In this document: positions 32,516-44,086 of the stretch, piece by piece
How positions within the stretch are numbered: position 1 is the stretch's first letter
Layout of the letters: the number at the start of each line of letters is the position of its first letter
Origin: Haberlea rhodopensis
Taxonomy: Eukaryota > Streptophyta > Magnoliopsida > Lamiales > Gesneriaceae
Assembly (NCBI GenBank): GCA_907163345.1
Contig: CAJQUN010001346.1
Span: forward strand, 1-64,000
Length of the DNA: 64,000 bases
Reading direction: 5' to 3'
Made by a program: the position numbers and the translations under genes
Notes under the pieces: generated by a model
What the model was told of the DNA's origin: nothing
The model's input: the letters and a program-made list of their open reading frames with translations, nothing else
The model's database searches: none

Positions 32516-33418
32516 GATGCCTAAAGATGCTGGAGGATGACGGGCCTTAGTGTTTATGGTTCACACTCCCATTGAATAAATAAGTAATAAATAGCATAGA
32601 ATGTCTACGTCAGTAATGGGTTTAAGTATGAATGCAAAATCAACATCTCCCGTCTTAGTTTCTACTGATATATTCAATGTTCGTGGGTTTGTATTGCTTT
32701 CTGTACGACTGGTACGAGAACCAGGCGATTGTAGTATAAATGCATCTGTGTTGTGTTTGTGGTGTATCATACTATTCTCGATTATCGGAACACAAGCCGG
32801 GAGAATAAACCCGAGGGAAAGAGCTTTATCGAGAAAACTATTCCGTGTATTTGTTTGAGAATATAACATACTGGGTAACGACTCCTAGGCTGGTTCGTTC
32901 AAAGAGCTCCATAAACGAAGAAACTTTAGAAAGATATTCTTGACATCCTCCCTGATTTTTGCTAGGTTTGCAGTAAGTACAGAATATCCAGTTAGCTAAC
33001 TTCGAAAATTATATATATTTTACAGATGTTAACTTTAAAATTATATATATCTACAATTGTTCCCTGTGAGAGGATAGTTTAGGGTAGATAAAAATCTAAG
33101 AGGATACGCATGCAATTTTTAAACTTACCGGGGATAAATGTAGATTGATATCTCGGGGAATATAAATGTAATTTTTAAAATTAGCTAGAGTTTTTTTGTA
33201 ATTATTGTAAACATCAGGGAGGTACGTATGCATGTATTAACACCTAAAATAGAGGCATTGAGAAAATCTATTTCATTTCGAAAGACTAATGAGATTAGTG
33301 TCAGTTATTAATAGGGTAAAGTAGATATTTTTGATCAATATCCTACATCTAACAAGTAAATTGAGAAGGAAAAAAAAGGCTTTCCCTCAAGAATTGAGAG
33401 GGACAAGACAGCTGAACC
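32516..33418. other. 3' flank of glyoxalase I and intergenic DNA
   Basis: The first few hundred bases probably hold the 3' untranslated region. Two opposing ORFs at 32561-32869 mirror each other and neither resembles a protein family. Nothing else supported. Confidence 0.5.
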
Positions 33419-33715
33419 AAACTAAAACTGCAATTATAATAAACTAAATGTTATTGCCAGAGCAAGAGCAACAACTTTTGCTGTCAGAGCAATTTTCATG
33501 AATTTAATATAAAAGTTGTTTTAACAGCAACATTAATTGTCTGACAATATCACACTTATAATAATACTCAAACTAAAATGCAATTATAATAAGCTAAATG
33601 TTATTGCAAGAGCAACAACTTTTGATGTCAGAGCAATTTTCATGAATTTAATATAAAAGTTGTTTTAACAGCAACATTAATTGCCTGACAATACCACGCT
33701 TATAATAATACTCTA
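33419..33715. repeat. Tandem duplication, about 149 bp twice
   Basis: Two adjacent copies, about 33419-33567 and 33568-33715, each beginning with AACTAAAA...GCAATTATAATAA and including GAGCAATTTTCATGAATTTA. They differ at a handful of positions and by a few bases (an extra GAGCAA in the first). Non-coding. Confidence 0.75.
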
Positions 33716-33845
33716 GGACAAATAAAATGATACGTTGGAATCACCCAGTTATAGACTTATAGTCCGGCTATGCCCTACACCTCCTCATAACACCTATTAA
33801 AGGGTGTTCTTCATCATTTTCTCGTGACAAAGTTGTACTCAGTGG

Positions 33846-35690
33846 CAGGGGCGGAGCCAGGATTTTAATGTAGGGGCAAATTTTTTGCCAAAAAAGAACC
33901 ATAAATTATGCTAAAAAATACTGGATATATTGATAAAATAAGGTGTATACCCTACATTTTGTCTACTTCAATAACTAAAAACATCTTCACAAAACACTAC
34001 AAACTATAAATTTATAACAAAAATTATCTAACAACATGACACAATTCGAAATATATTCTAACTTATGTCTAAGATGTGATCTATGTTTCTTGATGCGATC
34101 GACTTCATCAACAAATGAATCAGCATCAAAACGTTGAGCAATTTCTTTGTCAATATACATAAGTAAGGTATTAGATAATAAATCATCTTCCATTTTATTC
34201 CCTAACATTGTCTTCACAATTTTCGTAGCAGAAAATGCACGTTCATATGTCGCCATTGAAACTGGAAGAGTTAAAAGAAGTTGAATCAACATATCAACCA
34301 GAAAGTAATTAGCTGACTCTTCCGTCTCTGACAAAACGCGACATAATTTAGAAAGTGTCAAAACAACTTGAAAAAGTTTATTTTCTTTTTTACATCAAGT
34401 TCAAAAAGCTCCAACTGTTACTTAAGATGTGACTTCTCTTGACTTGTTAAATATTCTAGATAGAACTTCTCAACTTGTTTGCATATATCATTGATGTCAA
34501 ATGATTTATACCCATCTTTAGGATCCAAAGCTGAACTTAGCTTTAACAACTCTACCAATTTTTCATTAAATCGGAGTTCCATCTCTTGTAATATGCAATC
34601 TATTGTCTCATAAAATATGTCAATCCGATAATGATGCTCCCATGTAATATGATTGCTTTTTCAAACACGGCCTTTACTTTATTGAGAAGACCATTCATGT
34701 CAGGAATTTCTATATCTCATTTTTCACAAAAATGCCTTCACATTTTCGAATAACTCATTCCACCCATTTTCTCTAAATTTTGAATTATTTCCTTGGTATT
34801 AGATACTGCATCCATTAATTTACAATATCTTGAGATCTATGTTGTACCATTTTATAAGGATCTGTTGTCCTTCCCAATAATTAAAGTAGAAAATGCAAGA
34901 TAAACACAAATTCAAACGTATCATCACCTCATAAACTCCAGTTGTTGTTGCTCTAGAAGACATAGCACTATTATCATCAATTATCTCAGTTAACACCAAA
35001 AGAGTATAATCAAACATATTAAGTAAGCTCTGAAGGGATTTCAGAGCTCCATCTCATATCACCGGGACATTGCAAGCTTTCAACTTGATTTTTCCCACTT
35101 TCGGTTTCAAGTTCATTGGTTGAAGTTAATTCATCAATCTGAATAGCCCGTTCAATTTGCAGATGATCATGAGGTTTGGAAGAAGAATCGACTATATTAA
35201 TGATACTTGTCAAATTTCTCAATAGGAATGGCGCACTGGGATGTGGAAACTAATACCAATTGTAAGCGATGAGCAAAACAATGAATGTAATAAGCATATG
35301 GACAAGCATTCAAAAATAGAGCTTGCAAACCATTACATTCCCCTCTCATGTTACTAGCATCATCATATCATTGTAATTGTATATCTAGTACGCTAAGATC
35401 GTGATGATTTGGTGTCCTCCACATCATTTTCAAAATAGATAATTTGGTGTCCTCCACATGAACAATGTCAAAGAATATTTCTCGAAGAAACCCCTCTTTG
35501 TCAACAAATCTCAAAATAATAGTCATTCGCTCCCTTTTAGATTCGTCTCGAGCTTCATAAAAAATAATACAAAAAATCGCATACCATTATCGACAAATAC
35601 GATTGAACAAGCCAATATTATAAGCCGTCGAGTAGTAAATTGTGTTTTGAGTTCAAATTTAATGATCTGGACTATAATTAATTAAATCTA
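33846..35690 (-). pseudogene. Degenerate hAT transposase (ZMYM1-like) with terminal CAGGGGCGG repeat
   Basis: The left terminus reads CAGGGGCGGAGCCAGG, a familiar hAT end. Minus-strand coding pieces in several frames include, from the N-terminal side, RMTIILRFVDKEGF, YDDASNMRGE, YIHCFAHRLQLVLV and a C-terminal dimerisation segment (LLTLPVSMATYERAFSATKI, then RIKKHR) at 33987-34361. These fit the zinc-finger MYM-type/hAT transposases of plants. Stops and frameshifts occur throughout. The right terminus was not found. Confidence 0.75.
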
Positions 35691-36046
35691 AATAATTTAA
35701 ATGACCAAAATTGTATTATTAAACTTATTTAAATTAATTTCTGGGCTGTATACCTCGGATTTAAAGGAAGTAGAAGAAGGCGCGTTTCACCTCCTTAAGC
35801 GGAATGGGCCTCTAGCCAATTGGGCCGGGTTTTTCACTATTTGGATGTGACTTCTGCACCTTGCTGATTGCAAATTTCCGCACGTTGGCGAAATGTTTTA
35901 TAAATTAGGAATAGTTTGAAATTATATTTTATGTACATTGAATCATGAATAAACGATACACGTACTCCGAAAATAAAATTAAAAGTAAATTTCTATAAAC
36001 TATACAATAAAATACAATTATTAATAATTGGATTTATGATGCACTC
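35691..36046. other. Intergenic stretch, no gene seen
   Basis: May contain the unrecognised right end of the hAT element; nothing supported. Confidence 0.5.
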
Positions 36047-36054
36047 ATTGTGGC

Positions 36055-36593
36055 CTACGATGCATGGATAATGATACGACGAGACTGACACGATACTATA
36101 CGGACACGGCAACACATATTTTCAAAAATTTTAGGACACGATATGGCATATAAATAAATGAATGTCACTGGAATAATTATAATAGCAAATATACTAACAC
36201 AAAATACATATTACTTCAATTAACATAAAATTTAACAAATGCGTCCAAACAAAAGATAACACCAAAAGTATTTTCAGCAAATTCAAAAAGCATATAAATA
36301 AATACATGTAACTGAAAGCATCATAGTATTACTCATACTAACACCAAATGTATATTACTTCAATTAACATAAAGTTTAACTAACACCTCCAAAATTTATT
36401 TAGCCAAAAGCTTTTTAAATTATGCAACTAACCTCCAAAAGTGTCATATCTATGTCGGACACGTCCATTGATCGTGTCCGACACGGATGTCCGATTTTGA
36501 GGGGAGTGTCCAACATGTATTAGATGAGTGTCGATGTCCTAAAAATGTCTGATAATATATCGATTGATTTTTAAGAGTGTACTTACATCATAA
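36055..36593. mobile_element. hAT-type MITE, GACAC-rich family, copy A
   Basis: 539 bp, starting CTACGATGCAT and ending TTACATCATAA, flanked by ATTGTGGC (36047-36054) and ATTGTGGT (36594-36601), an 8-bp target duplication with one difference. Its sequence is the reverse complement, with scattered changes, of the element at 61703-62360 (shared CACCAAATGTATATTACTT and a GTGTCCGACACGGATGTCCG region). Non-coding. Confidence 0.7.
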
Positions 36594-36601
36594 ATTGTGG
36601 T

Positions 36602-37019
36602 CCATCTTAGGCCATTTTAGAGGGTTGAGGGGCATGTGTTTTCTTGTTTGAATTAGGGTACACAAAAAGTTGTTGGGGGTTATTACATCTTTTTCCATAA
36701 CTGTCCATTTATTTGATTTGGATTTGGACATTTTTGTAAGGGAAAAAGAAGGTTTCATGTCCGGGAAAAAGAAATTATTGAATATTGAATATATTATTTT
36801 GGTCAATCTATGGCTCAATAGATATGCGTAGATACAGTGAGAAGTGAATCAGTTTCAATTAATTAAAATATTGTGAATCTATATGCACTTGAAATCGAAA
36901 CCGCTGGATCAAAAAAGTTATTCTAAATTTAGAAAGATTCATTTTATTGATAATAATTAATAAAATTAATCAAATCCTCAAATTGAGACAGACCGTGTGT
37001 TCGAGACATATCCATGCCC

Positions 37020-37057
<38 letters not shown>

Positions 37058-37576
37058 GAGTTCTTTTTTTTAGAGAGAAGTAGAGCTAAATAGTTTTTTG
37101 CAAGACTCAAACTTGAATCTTTACAAAATAAATATAAACTCTGTGTTAAATCCACGAGTCCAAATCGATAGAGTTCCATTCGTGCTATAATCGTCGGTAA
37201 ATGAAAGGACTCATTAATTGTGTGTTGACAAATGCTTAATGGCATAAATTTTAGCAAAGTTCTAGAAATATAAAATAAATTGTAATACTTATATAATTGT
37301 CTTATTATATACTAAAATTAAATAACATCACTCATATATTATTATAAAAATTAATATTTATTAAACAATTTCGTGACAGCTGGAAAGTGTCCTACTCATA
37401 TATTAGTACGGAATTGATATTTATTTGCTTTGTATAATTGTTCTGATAAATTATTTGGAATATATAGGAAATAGATAATGGAGATGGCGACTGGTGGGTA
37501 TATGGTAGGGACAAATCATTAAACTATCGGTGCACATGATGCACTGCTGTCTGGTTTGCGTATTTCTTTCGCTAAT
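36602..37576. other. Intergenic stretch with TA microsatellite
   Basis: Contains a (TA)n run at about 37021-37054. Small ORFs are low complexity. No gene was recognised. Confidence 0.6.
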
Positions 37577-37934
37577 AGTATAAATTAACTCATTGATTTT
37601 GAAAATAGATAGATTATTTTTTTATAGTTTAAAAATATATATTTTATCTCTTTATATTTTTGAAAATAGACAGATTACACCTATGTAATTTGAAAATAAT
37701 TATAATTTTTTTGTGGTTTTGAATATATGCATTTTACCCCTTGTTGTTTGCAAATAATTATATTCATGGAGAGGGTATTTTGCACTTATTCACAAACCAA
37801 ATGGGGTAAAATGCATATACTCAAAATCACAGAGGGTAAAATGCCTATTTTCAAACCACCGGTGGATAATATATCTATTTTCAAAACCACAATATAATAA
37901 AATACCTATTTTCAAACCGGGTAATTCACTACTA
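37577..37934. mobile_element. Fold-back element, copy 3
   Basis: Same self-complementary plan as the copies near 4768 and 5395. The left half has TTTGAAAATAG units, the right half CTATTTTCAAA units and TAAAATGC repeats. Ends near TAAATTAACTCATTG and CGGGTAATTCACTAC; boundaries approximate. Confidence 0.55.
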
Positions 37935-39185
37935 AACTCTGTAAAGTATGATAGTAACTTTCGCTTTATAGTTTTTACAACTTTCATAATTAAAGTCAAA
38001 ATAATGTTTCTTTTCCACTTCGATTTTAGACTAGATTTACATTCAAATTAAATTAGCTTTATCCAAAGTTAGTATATTTAGGCTGTGTTTGTAAACACTT
38101 TTAAAAATGTTTATATGTTTTTTTTTCAAATAAAATAAATCCATATCTTTTATTTTTGATTTTTTTTTCAGTTATTAGTTTTTTTACAAAAAACCAAGTA
38201 ATCATCATAAACCGAGAAACAAGTAATAAGATGTTTCTAGTAGAGAAACAAGTAACCCTAAAAAAAATGTAGGGCGATAAATTTTTTTTTTGAGGTGCTC
38301 ATTTCTCTCAACCCGAAACGTGTGTTCACCCTGAATGCATAATACCGTTTTTTAGTAGTAGCATTTTATTTTCCTGGTATCATGCCATAACTTTTTAAAA
38401 TTTATCATCATTTACTTCATGATTTGATAAATTTTATACAATATACATTTCAAAAATTTGAAGTTCATGATAAAATTCATAGTTTATAATATAATATGCA
38501 AAAAACATTGTGACTTGAAGAGATAAATTGTTCACTACCAACCTTTAGAAAAGTCGTATTGACGTTGATGTGCGTATATGTAATTCGAAACAATTGATAT
38601 ACGCTCTTTTCCAATGTAAAATTATTATTTAATTTTCGAAATGTCCGATCCCTTTAAACGACCATAGACTTACACCAATGTATGTATCATGATAAGGTTG
38701 GTTGGTCTAATTTTTGTTTTGGTCATTTATGTTACTACAATTTGGACCCAAGACTCTTAGTCTAATGCATCATCTTTCTCGTTTGGGAGATGATCTTGAG
38801 TTCTAAACACAATCATATTTGTCGGATTGGGTGTCAGAGATGTCAGAAATGTCCGGTGATATTTTCAATATTATGTCAACAATTTATGACACCAAGTCAA
38901 CAATCCGTCGAAATTGAACTAAAAGCCAAAAAAAAAAACATATAGCAGATTATGGTTCTCTTGTGGATTCAATTTTTAAAACACTTTAGTATTTGTCGTG
39001 TAATGAATTATCTTATGCTGGGAAATCGAGCTTATTAGGTCGATCATTGAGAGGGGAGTATTTCTGGTTATCCATCTGTTTGTCCCGTGTGATAATATTG
39101 ATAAACTTTTATATAAGTTATGCTAGCTCTTTGTAAGATACATGTGTTACCCCCACTCATCACCAATTAGTTTTGAGTTAGAACC
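37935..39185. other. Intergenic stretch, no gene seen
   Basis: AT-rich. No supported protein, RNA gene or element end. Confidence 0.6.
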
Positions 39186-40030
39186 TCATGTATAGTATTT
39201 TAGAGCCTTTGTAGATCTTTTATGTGGAATAACAAGCATCCTCATATTTCTTGGACTACAATGTGTGGTCCTAAGGAAAGGGTGGTGTAGAGCTTCCGGC
39301 CTTGTGATATCAGGTGTTGGAATAAATCTTTGCTCTTTTTTTAAATTGAAAGTGCTTTGAGATATCCATTCGCATAAGGACTCCTTATAGTTGAGGTGCA
39401 TTCATCATGTATATATGCAATCCACGGATTTGTGGTCTTGGTCAGCTAGGTATATTGGTTCTTCGCTGATCAAGCACCTTCTATACATTCATGTTGAATT
39501 GGTTCCTACTTCAGGTTCTACGACGCGTTTTGTGACTCCAATAGACTCTTGGTTTTTGACAACTAGCTCGAAGTCTAATATAGTCTATCAGTTCTTTCGT
39601 CCGATCTCTCAGACTTCCTTGGTCTATAGTTGTTTGGCATAATTGCATCCTCCCTAAGCATGAGTTGACTTTATCCTTCGGCTGGCTGTTCATGGGAAGT
39701 TACTCACTCGTGAAAGACTGCATTTTATTTCAGACAAGTTGTCTTAAATAAATTGTAAATTGTCTCTTAAAAATTATATTTTAGCATACCTTAAATTATA
39801 TTTTGATCTCTAAAATTTTTATTTAATTTTTTTTTATTTTCTAAAAATCTTTAGCCCGCCACCACATACAACAAATGCATTTTTTTAATGTTGTGAATGA
39901 ATATGCCGATCATCTATTTTTTAGCTACACTTTCAGTAGACACCTTTGGAACAATATATGTAGTTGGCTTCAGATGAAGTATGTTATGATGATTAGAGAT
40001 GTCAATGAGGCGAGTCTAATTGGGTTTGGC
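39186..40030 (+). pseudogene. 3' remnant of an L1-type LINE, plus strand
   Basis: Frame-broken plus-strand translation shows LWNNKHPHISWTTMCGPKE (end of RT domain), a LAVHGKLLTRERLHFIS segment, and EYADHLFFSYTFSRHLWNNI at 39895-39960. The last two belong to the zf-RVT domain typical of plant L1 LINE ORF2. Multiple stops. Nothing of the endonuclease or main RT is left. Confidence 0.65.
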
Positions 40031-40090
40031 CAAACATGGGATCTGCCCCGCTACAAAATATGATTCCTGCCACGCCCTGGAACTCGTTAA
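39994..40090 (+). mobile_element. End fragment of a GC-rich hAT-type MITE
   Basis: TAGAGATGTCAATGAGGCG followed by TTTGGCCAAACATGGGATCTG and CCCCGCTAC. It matches the right end of the element at 27655-28217 read inward. The other end was not identified. Confidence 0.4.
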
Positions 40091-40529
40091 TATAGCTATA
40101 AATCAATTTTTTTTAATATATTACAATTTGATCATGTACTTGTAACTCAATTAAACAATAAAAAAAGTCCACATATCAAAACTTAAAAATGACAACCACA
40201 TATAAGTAAAAAATTAATGCTTACAATACAATCTGAGAGCACAATATTAATTTTCAAACTATATATCTCATTACAAAATAAAAATAACTTTTTGTCATTT
40301 TAATTCGTTAAATGATAAGAAAAATATGAAAATAAAGTACCGTTTTGATGGGAACATGTGAATCAATTTTGAATGTTATCGCTTAACAATACATGCATCG
40401 TACATATTATTATACTTAATAAATAATGTTGGATCTGATTAATTTCTTATGTTCAACCATATTTCGTCATATTTATTAAAATATAATAATTATTTTTATA
40501 AAAAAAAATGATTAGATTTGAAAATGTGA
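40091..40529. other. AT-rich intergenic stretch, no gene seen
   Basis: Possibly the body of the MITE fragment to its left; no support for a gene. Confidence 0.5.
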
Positions 40530-41610
40530 TATTATTACTATATAATAAGCCAGGAACGGTTACTGTTCCAATGAACAGTAACCGTTCCGGCTTTTTTCGT
40601 TTTTTTTTTGGGTTTTTTTTATTTTTATTTTTTCCTTTATTTTTGTTAATTCATTTTCATTTATTTTTGTTATTTTTTCAATCGGATGCTGTTCCGTGAA
40701 CCGTAAATGTCCATCTTATTTTTTATTTTTTATTATTTTTACATAAATACTGATTTGTTTGAAAATATTTGACTATTGACCCAACAATTCATCCTTTTAT
40801 CTCAATTTTTTAAATTTAAAATGTTTTCTTTTTTTTTTTTTTGAGAAAAAAACTTGTTGTTTTTGTCAAGTATGTATTGATTTTAAAAAAAAAATAGAGA
40901 TTTCAAATTGGGTTTTCGTCGTGACAAACTTTAATAATAAATTTTTATATGAATTGATTTTTTTTAAAAAAAAAGAGGATTCAAAATAGGTTTTCGTTCT
41001 GACAAACTTTAATAATGATTTGGAAGTCACATCGAGATTCATTATTTGTGAGAAAGTATATAAACAATTATAAATGTAGGATGATTCATTAATCATTAGG
41101 CTATACCAAGTAATATAATAGCAATATCCTAAAATAACAATGCAACTACAATAATAAACATAAATTATAATTCCTCTTATGCAATGCTCGCTCCTGCTAT
41201 GAGATACCGAACTCATATCTGCATTATGAAATGAACCATCATCATTTTGACAACTCTTGCGAATAACTTGTGATTGGTTTTGAAGTTTGTTGAGAATCAC
41301 TTTTGTTGTGATATTTGATGTCATCTACTACTATAATGCACTTTTGTAGATGACTTTTATTTAGGAGTCTATTGGGACCTACTAGGATATCTGATGCCAG
41401 CTCTTGCTATCGTGCACTGTTGTGACTGACTTTTGTTTAGTCCAACCTGTTTGGTGTTATTTATGTACGATTATGTATGTTCAATACCTATGAACCGTCT
41501 TTTTATCCTTTTGAACTGTCTGTTGAACTTGTGTTGGACGCTTTGTTGGACATATATATCAGATTAGAAGTTCACTTGCAACGCGCCTTGCGCGGTACCA
41601 AATTAACTAG
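40530..41610 (+). mobile_element. Non-autonomous Helitron, plus strand
   Basis: The 5' end is near TATTATTACTATATAATAAG, followed by a subterminal palindrome (AACGGTTACTGTTC / GAACAGTAACCGTT, 40555-40588). The 3' end has a hairpin-like CGCGCCTTGCGCG at 41582-41594, then an AT spacer and terminal CTAG at 41607-41610, with host T after it. No Rep/helicase; the 41324-40866 minus ORF is low complexity. Its ends match those of the Helitron at 8774-10249. Confidence 0.65.
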
Positions 41611-42477
41611 TATATATATACATATGTGTGTGTCAATATTTTCATGACACGTATTCATAAAGTGGAATGTAGTAAGAAAATTTTGGAAAATGTTTTTTTA
41701 TATTATTTATATTTAAATTTTTATTGTATTTGTCGCATCGCCTCATAAAAATATAATTACATGTATATTTATAAATGAATCATATTAATAAAAAACATTA
41801 TTAATTATCTCATACTCTTGTTATCTCTTCAAAATTATGATCAATTATTAAAAAACTGATTTTTTATGTGTTGGCGCCAGTATACTTCAGTAAAGCTACA
41901 CTCGTCATTCAATATTACACGTAATGATGATAATTTGAAAATAAATTTTTTATTATGAAAAATTTAATACATTTTAAACAGGAAAAAATATATGTCCAAG
42001 TTATCAACATTTGATAAATTTGAAAAAGACAATTTTAATATGCATAGTGGGTGTGGATCCTGCAAAACCCATTGACCAGATCCATATCGTTTCAGGAAAC
42101 GCTTGATCGAATTTAGAACCGTCCCAAATAGAGCTACCATCAAGAGCATGCTCAAGTGATTTTAAGGCCTTCCACGGTCCTTCGAGGATCACGAGAGCTC
42201 GACTGCACGGTTTATTCCATCTCGTCCGCTCGCAACAAAAAAGTTTTCGATAATGCCGATATCAGTATTGATAATTTATTCGCAGAATTCAACTACATAT
42301 TTTTCAATGTATATGTTTGACATCTCCACGAGATACTTACAAGTTACAATGGTAAAATAGTTGGTAGGCAGCTTCACTCATTTGTCTCCATATGAACAGT
42401 TTATTTTGTACGTCAAGTTCACTCTACGGATTTTATTTACAGAAAAAAAGAAAAATTAAAAAAAAACCAGCCAAGTG
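41611..42477. other. Upstream region of the peroxidase gene
   Basis: No gene recognised with confidence. A minus-strand frame at 42004-42192 (about 62 residues, with several W and P) looks more protein-like than its surroundings but belongs to no family I know. Confidence 0.4.
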
Positions 42478-42485
42478 ATATAAAT
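42478..42485 (+). promoter_or_regulatory. TATA box of the peroxidase gene
   Basis: ATATAAAT lies only about 37 bp before the start codon, so the 5' untranslated leader would be a few bases unless another promoter is used. Confidence 0.4.
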
Positions 42486-42515
42486 TGAAGCTTAAGGTCA
42501 GTGACCTTCACAACA

Positions 42516-44086
42516 ATGGCTTCCTTCTCCAAAGCTCTCTTCTTCCTCGCAATCCTCTACCTTTCATACCTCTCTGTTTCTGCAGACAATGAAGATCCTG
42601 GCCTTGTTATGAGCTACTACAAGGACTCCTGCCCTCAAGCTGAAGATATCATCAAAGAACAAGTCAGACTGCTGTACAAACGCCACAAGAACACTGCGTT
42701 TTCTTGGCTTAGGAACATTTTCCATGACTGTTTCGTTGAGGTAATATGGGTTATTTTCCAAGAAATTTAATGCTTGTTGCTTGATATGTTTTGTGGTGCT
42801 GCTTTTTGTGTTGCAGTCGTGTGATGCATCTTTATTGCTGGATTCAACGAGGAGGGTTTTATCTGAAAAGGAGACAGATAGGAGTTTTGGGATGAGGAAT
42901 TTCAGGTATCTTGAGAATATTAAAGAGGCTTTAGAGAGGGAATGCCCTGGTGTTGTTTCGTGCGCAGATATTCTTGTTTTGTCAGCTAGAGACGGCATTG
43001 CTTCTGTAAGTTGAATTCTCTTCATTTCATTTACTTGAGTTGCCATGTTTTAGCACGCTGGAAACTCGACATAAGTTCTTGGGAGTTCACTTGTTTTCTA
43101 CTTTTCATGTCTTTAGAACTTCACAAAGTTTGGTTGTGAACACTAACCTGAAATTCTGACTGAAATTCTTGTCCTTTTCAAGATTTTCATGCTAAAATGG
43201 TTGATGTGTCATGTTTTGGTAACTTTATCCGAAGTTGAAGTGCTTCTAGATGTGGATCTACCCAAATGTGGTATTGTACCTTAGTAACTGTGTTTCTTCA
43301 TCTTTTTTTTTTGGGCAGGTTGGAGGGCCATATATTCCCCTTAAAACCGGGAGAAGAGATGGTAGAAAAAGCCGAGCGGATATACTTGAACAGTACTTGC
43401 CAGATCACAATGAGAGCATGAATGTCGTTCTTGAGCGTTTCGCTAATATTGGAATTGATACCCCTGGAGTTGTTGCTTTACTTGGTATAATCCTCAACAT
43501 TATCCACTGAGAACTCACTTATATTCAAGAATTAATCATCATCGACATTGACTATACAATTTTCTCATAGATAAACCCATTTTCTAGAAAATTATGATCT
43601 TTTGAGTAAATCCCACCTCACAGAAAATAAAATTTGACCAGTCAGACAACAAGTGATGGGAATTGTAATATTACAGGTTCTCACAGTGTAGGCAGAACCC
43701 ACTGCGTAAAGCTGGTTCACCGTCTATACCCGGAGGTGGATCCAGCACTGGACCCTGATCATGTTCAGCACATGCTCTACAAGTGTCCCGATGCAATCCC
43801 GGATCCTAAGGCGGTGCAGTACGTGAGAAACGATCGTGGCACGCCAATGAAACTCGACAACAACTACTACAGAAACATATTGGACAACAAGGGCTTGTTA
43901 GTTGTGGATCATCAAATAGCCACAGACAAGAGAACCAAGCCCTTTGTCAAGAAGATGGCCAAGAGTCAAGATTACTTCTTCTCAGAGTTTGCTAGAGCCA
44001 TCACCATTTTATCTGAGAACAACCCTCTTACAGGCACAAAGGGTGAAATCAGAAAGCAGTGCAATCTTGCCAATAAGCCCCATTAA
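42516..44086 (+). CDS. PRX42: Class III peroxidase, peroxidase 42-like
   Basis: Secreted haem peroxidase that oxidises wall phenolics with hydrogen peroxide. Four exons: 42516-42740, 42817-43005, 43319-43484 and 43677-44086, GT-AG borders, 329 residues. Residues 1-23 are a signal peptide. Distal site Arg66, Phe69 and His70 in RNIFHDC; the proximal haem ligand is His196 in GSHSVGRTHC. Disulfide cysteines such as those in DSCPQAE and ESCDAS are in place. The diagnostic stretches SWLRNIFHDC, RTHCVKLVHRLYPEVDP and the end GEIRKQCNLANK closely match Arabidopsis PRX42 as I remember it, a conserved and widely expressed member. The three-intron layout is ordinary for the family. Confidence 0.95.

Noticed and set aside
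32561..32869. Opposing ORFs after the glyoxalase gene
   Set aside because: Mirror images in both strands with no family; probably 3' untranslated region.
42004..42192. Minus-strand 62-residue frame before the peroxidase
   Set aside because: Protein-like but unrecognised, with no splice context; mentioned but not called a gene.
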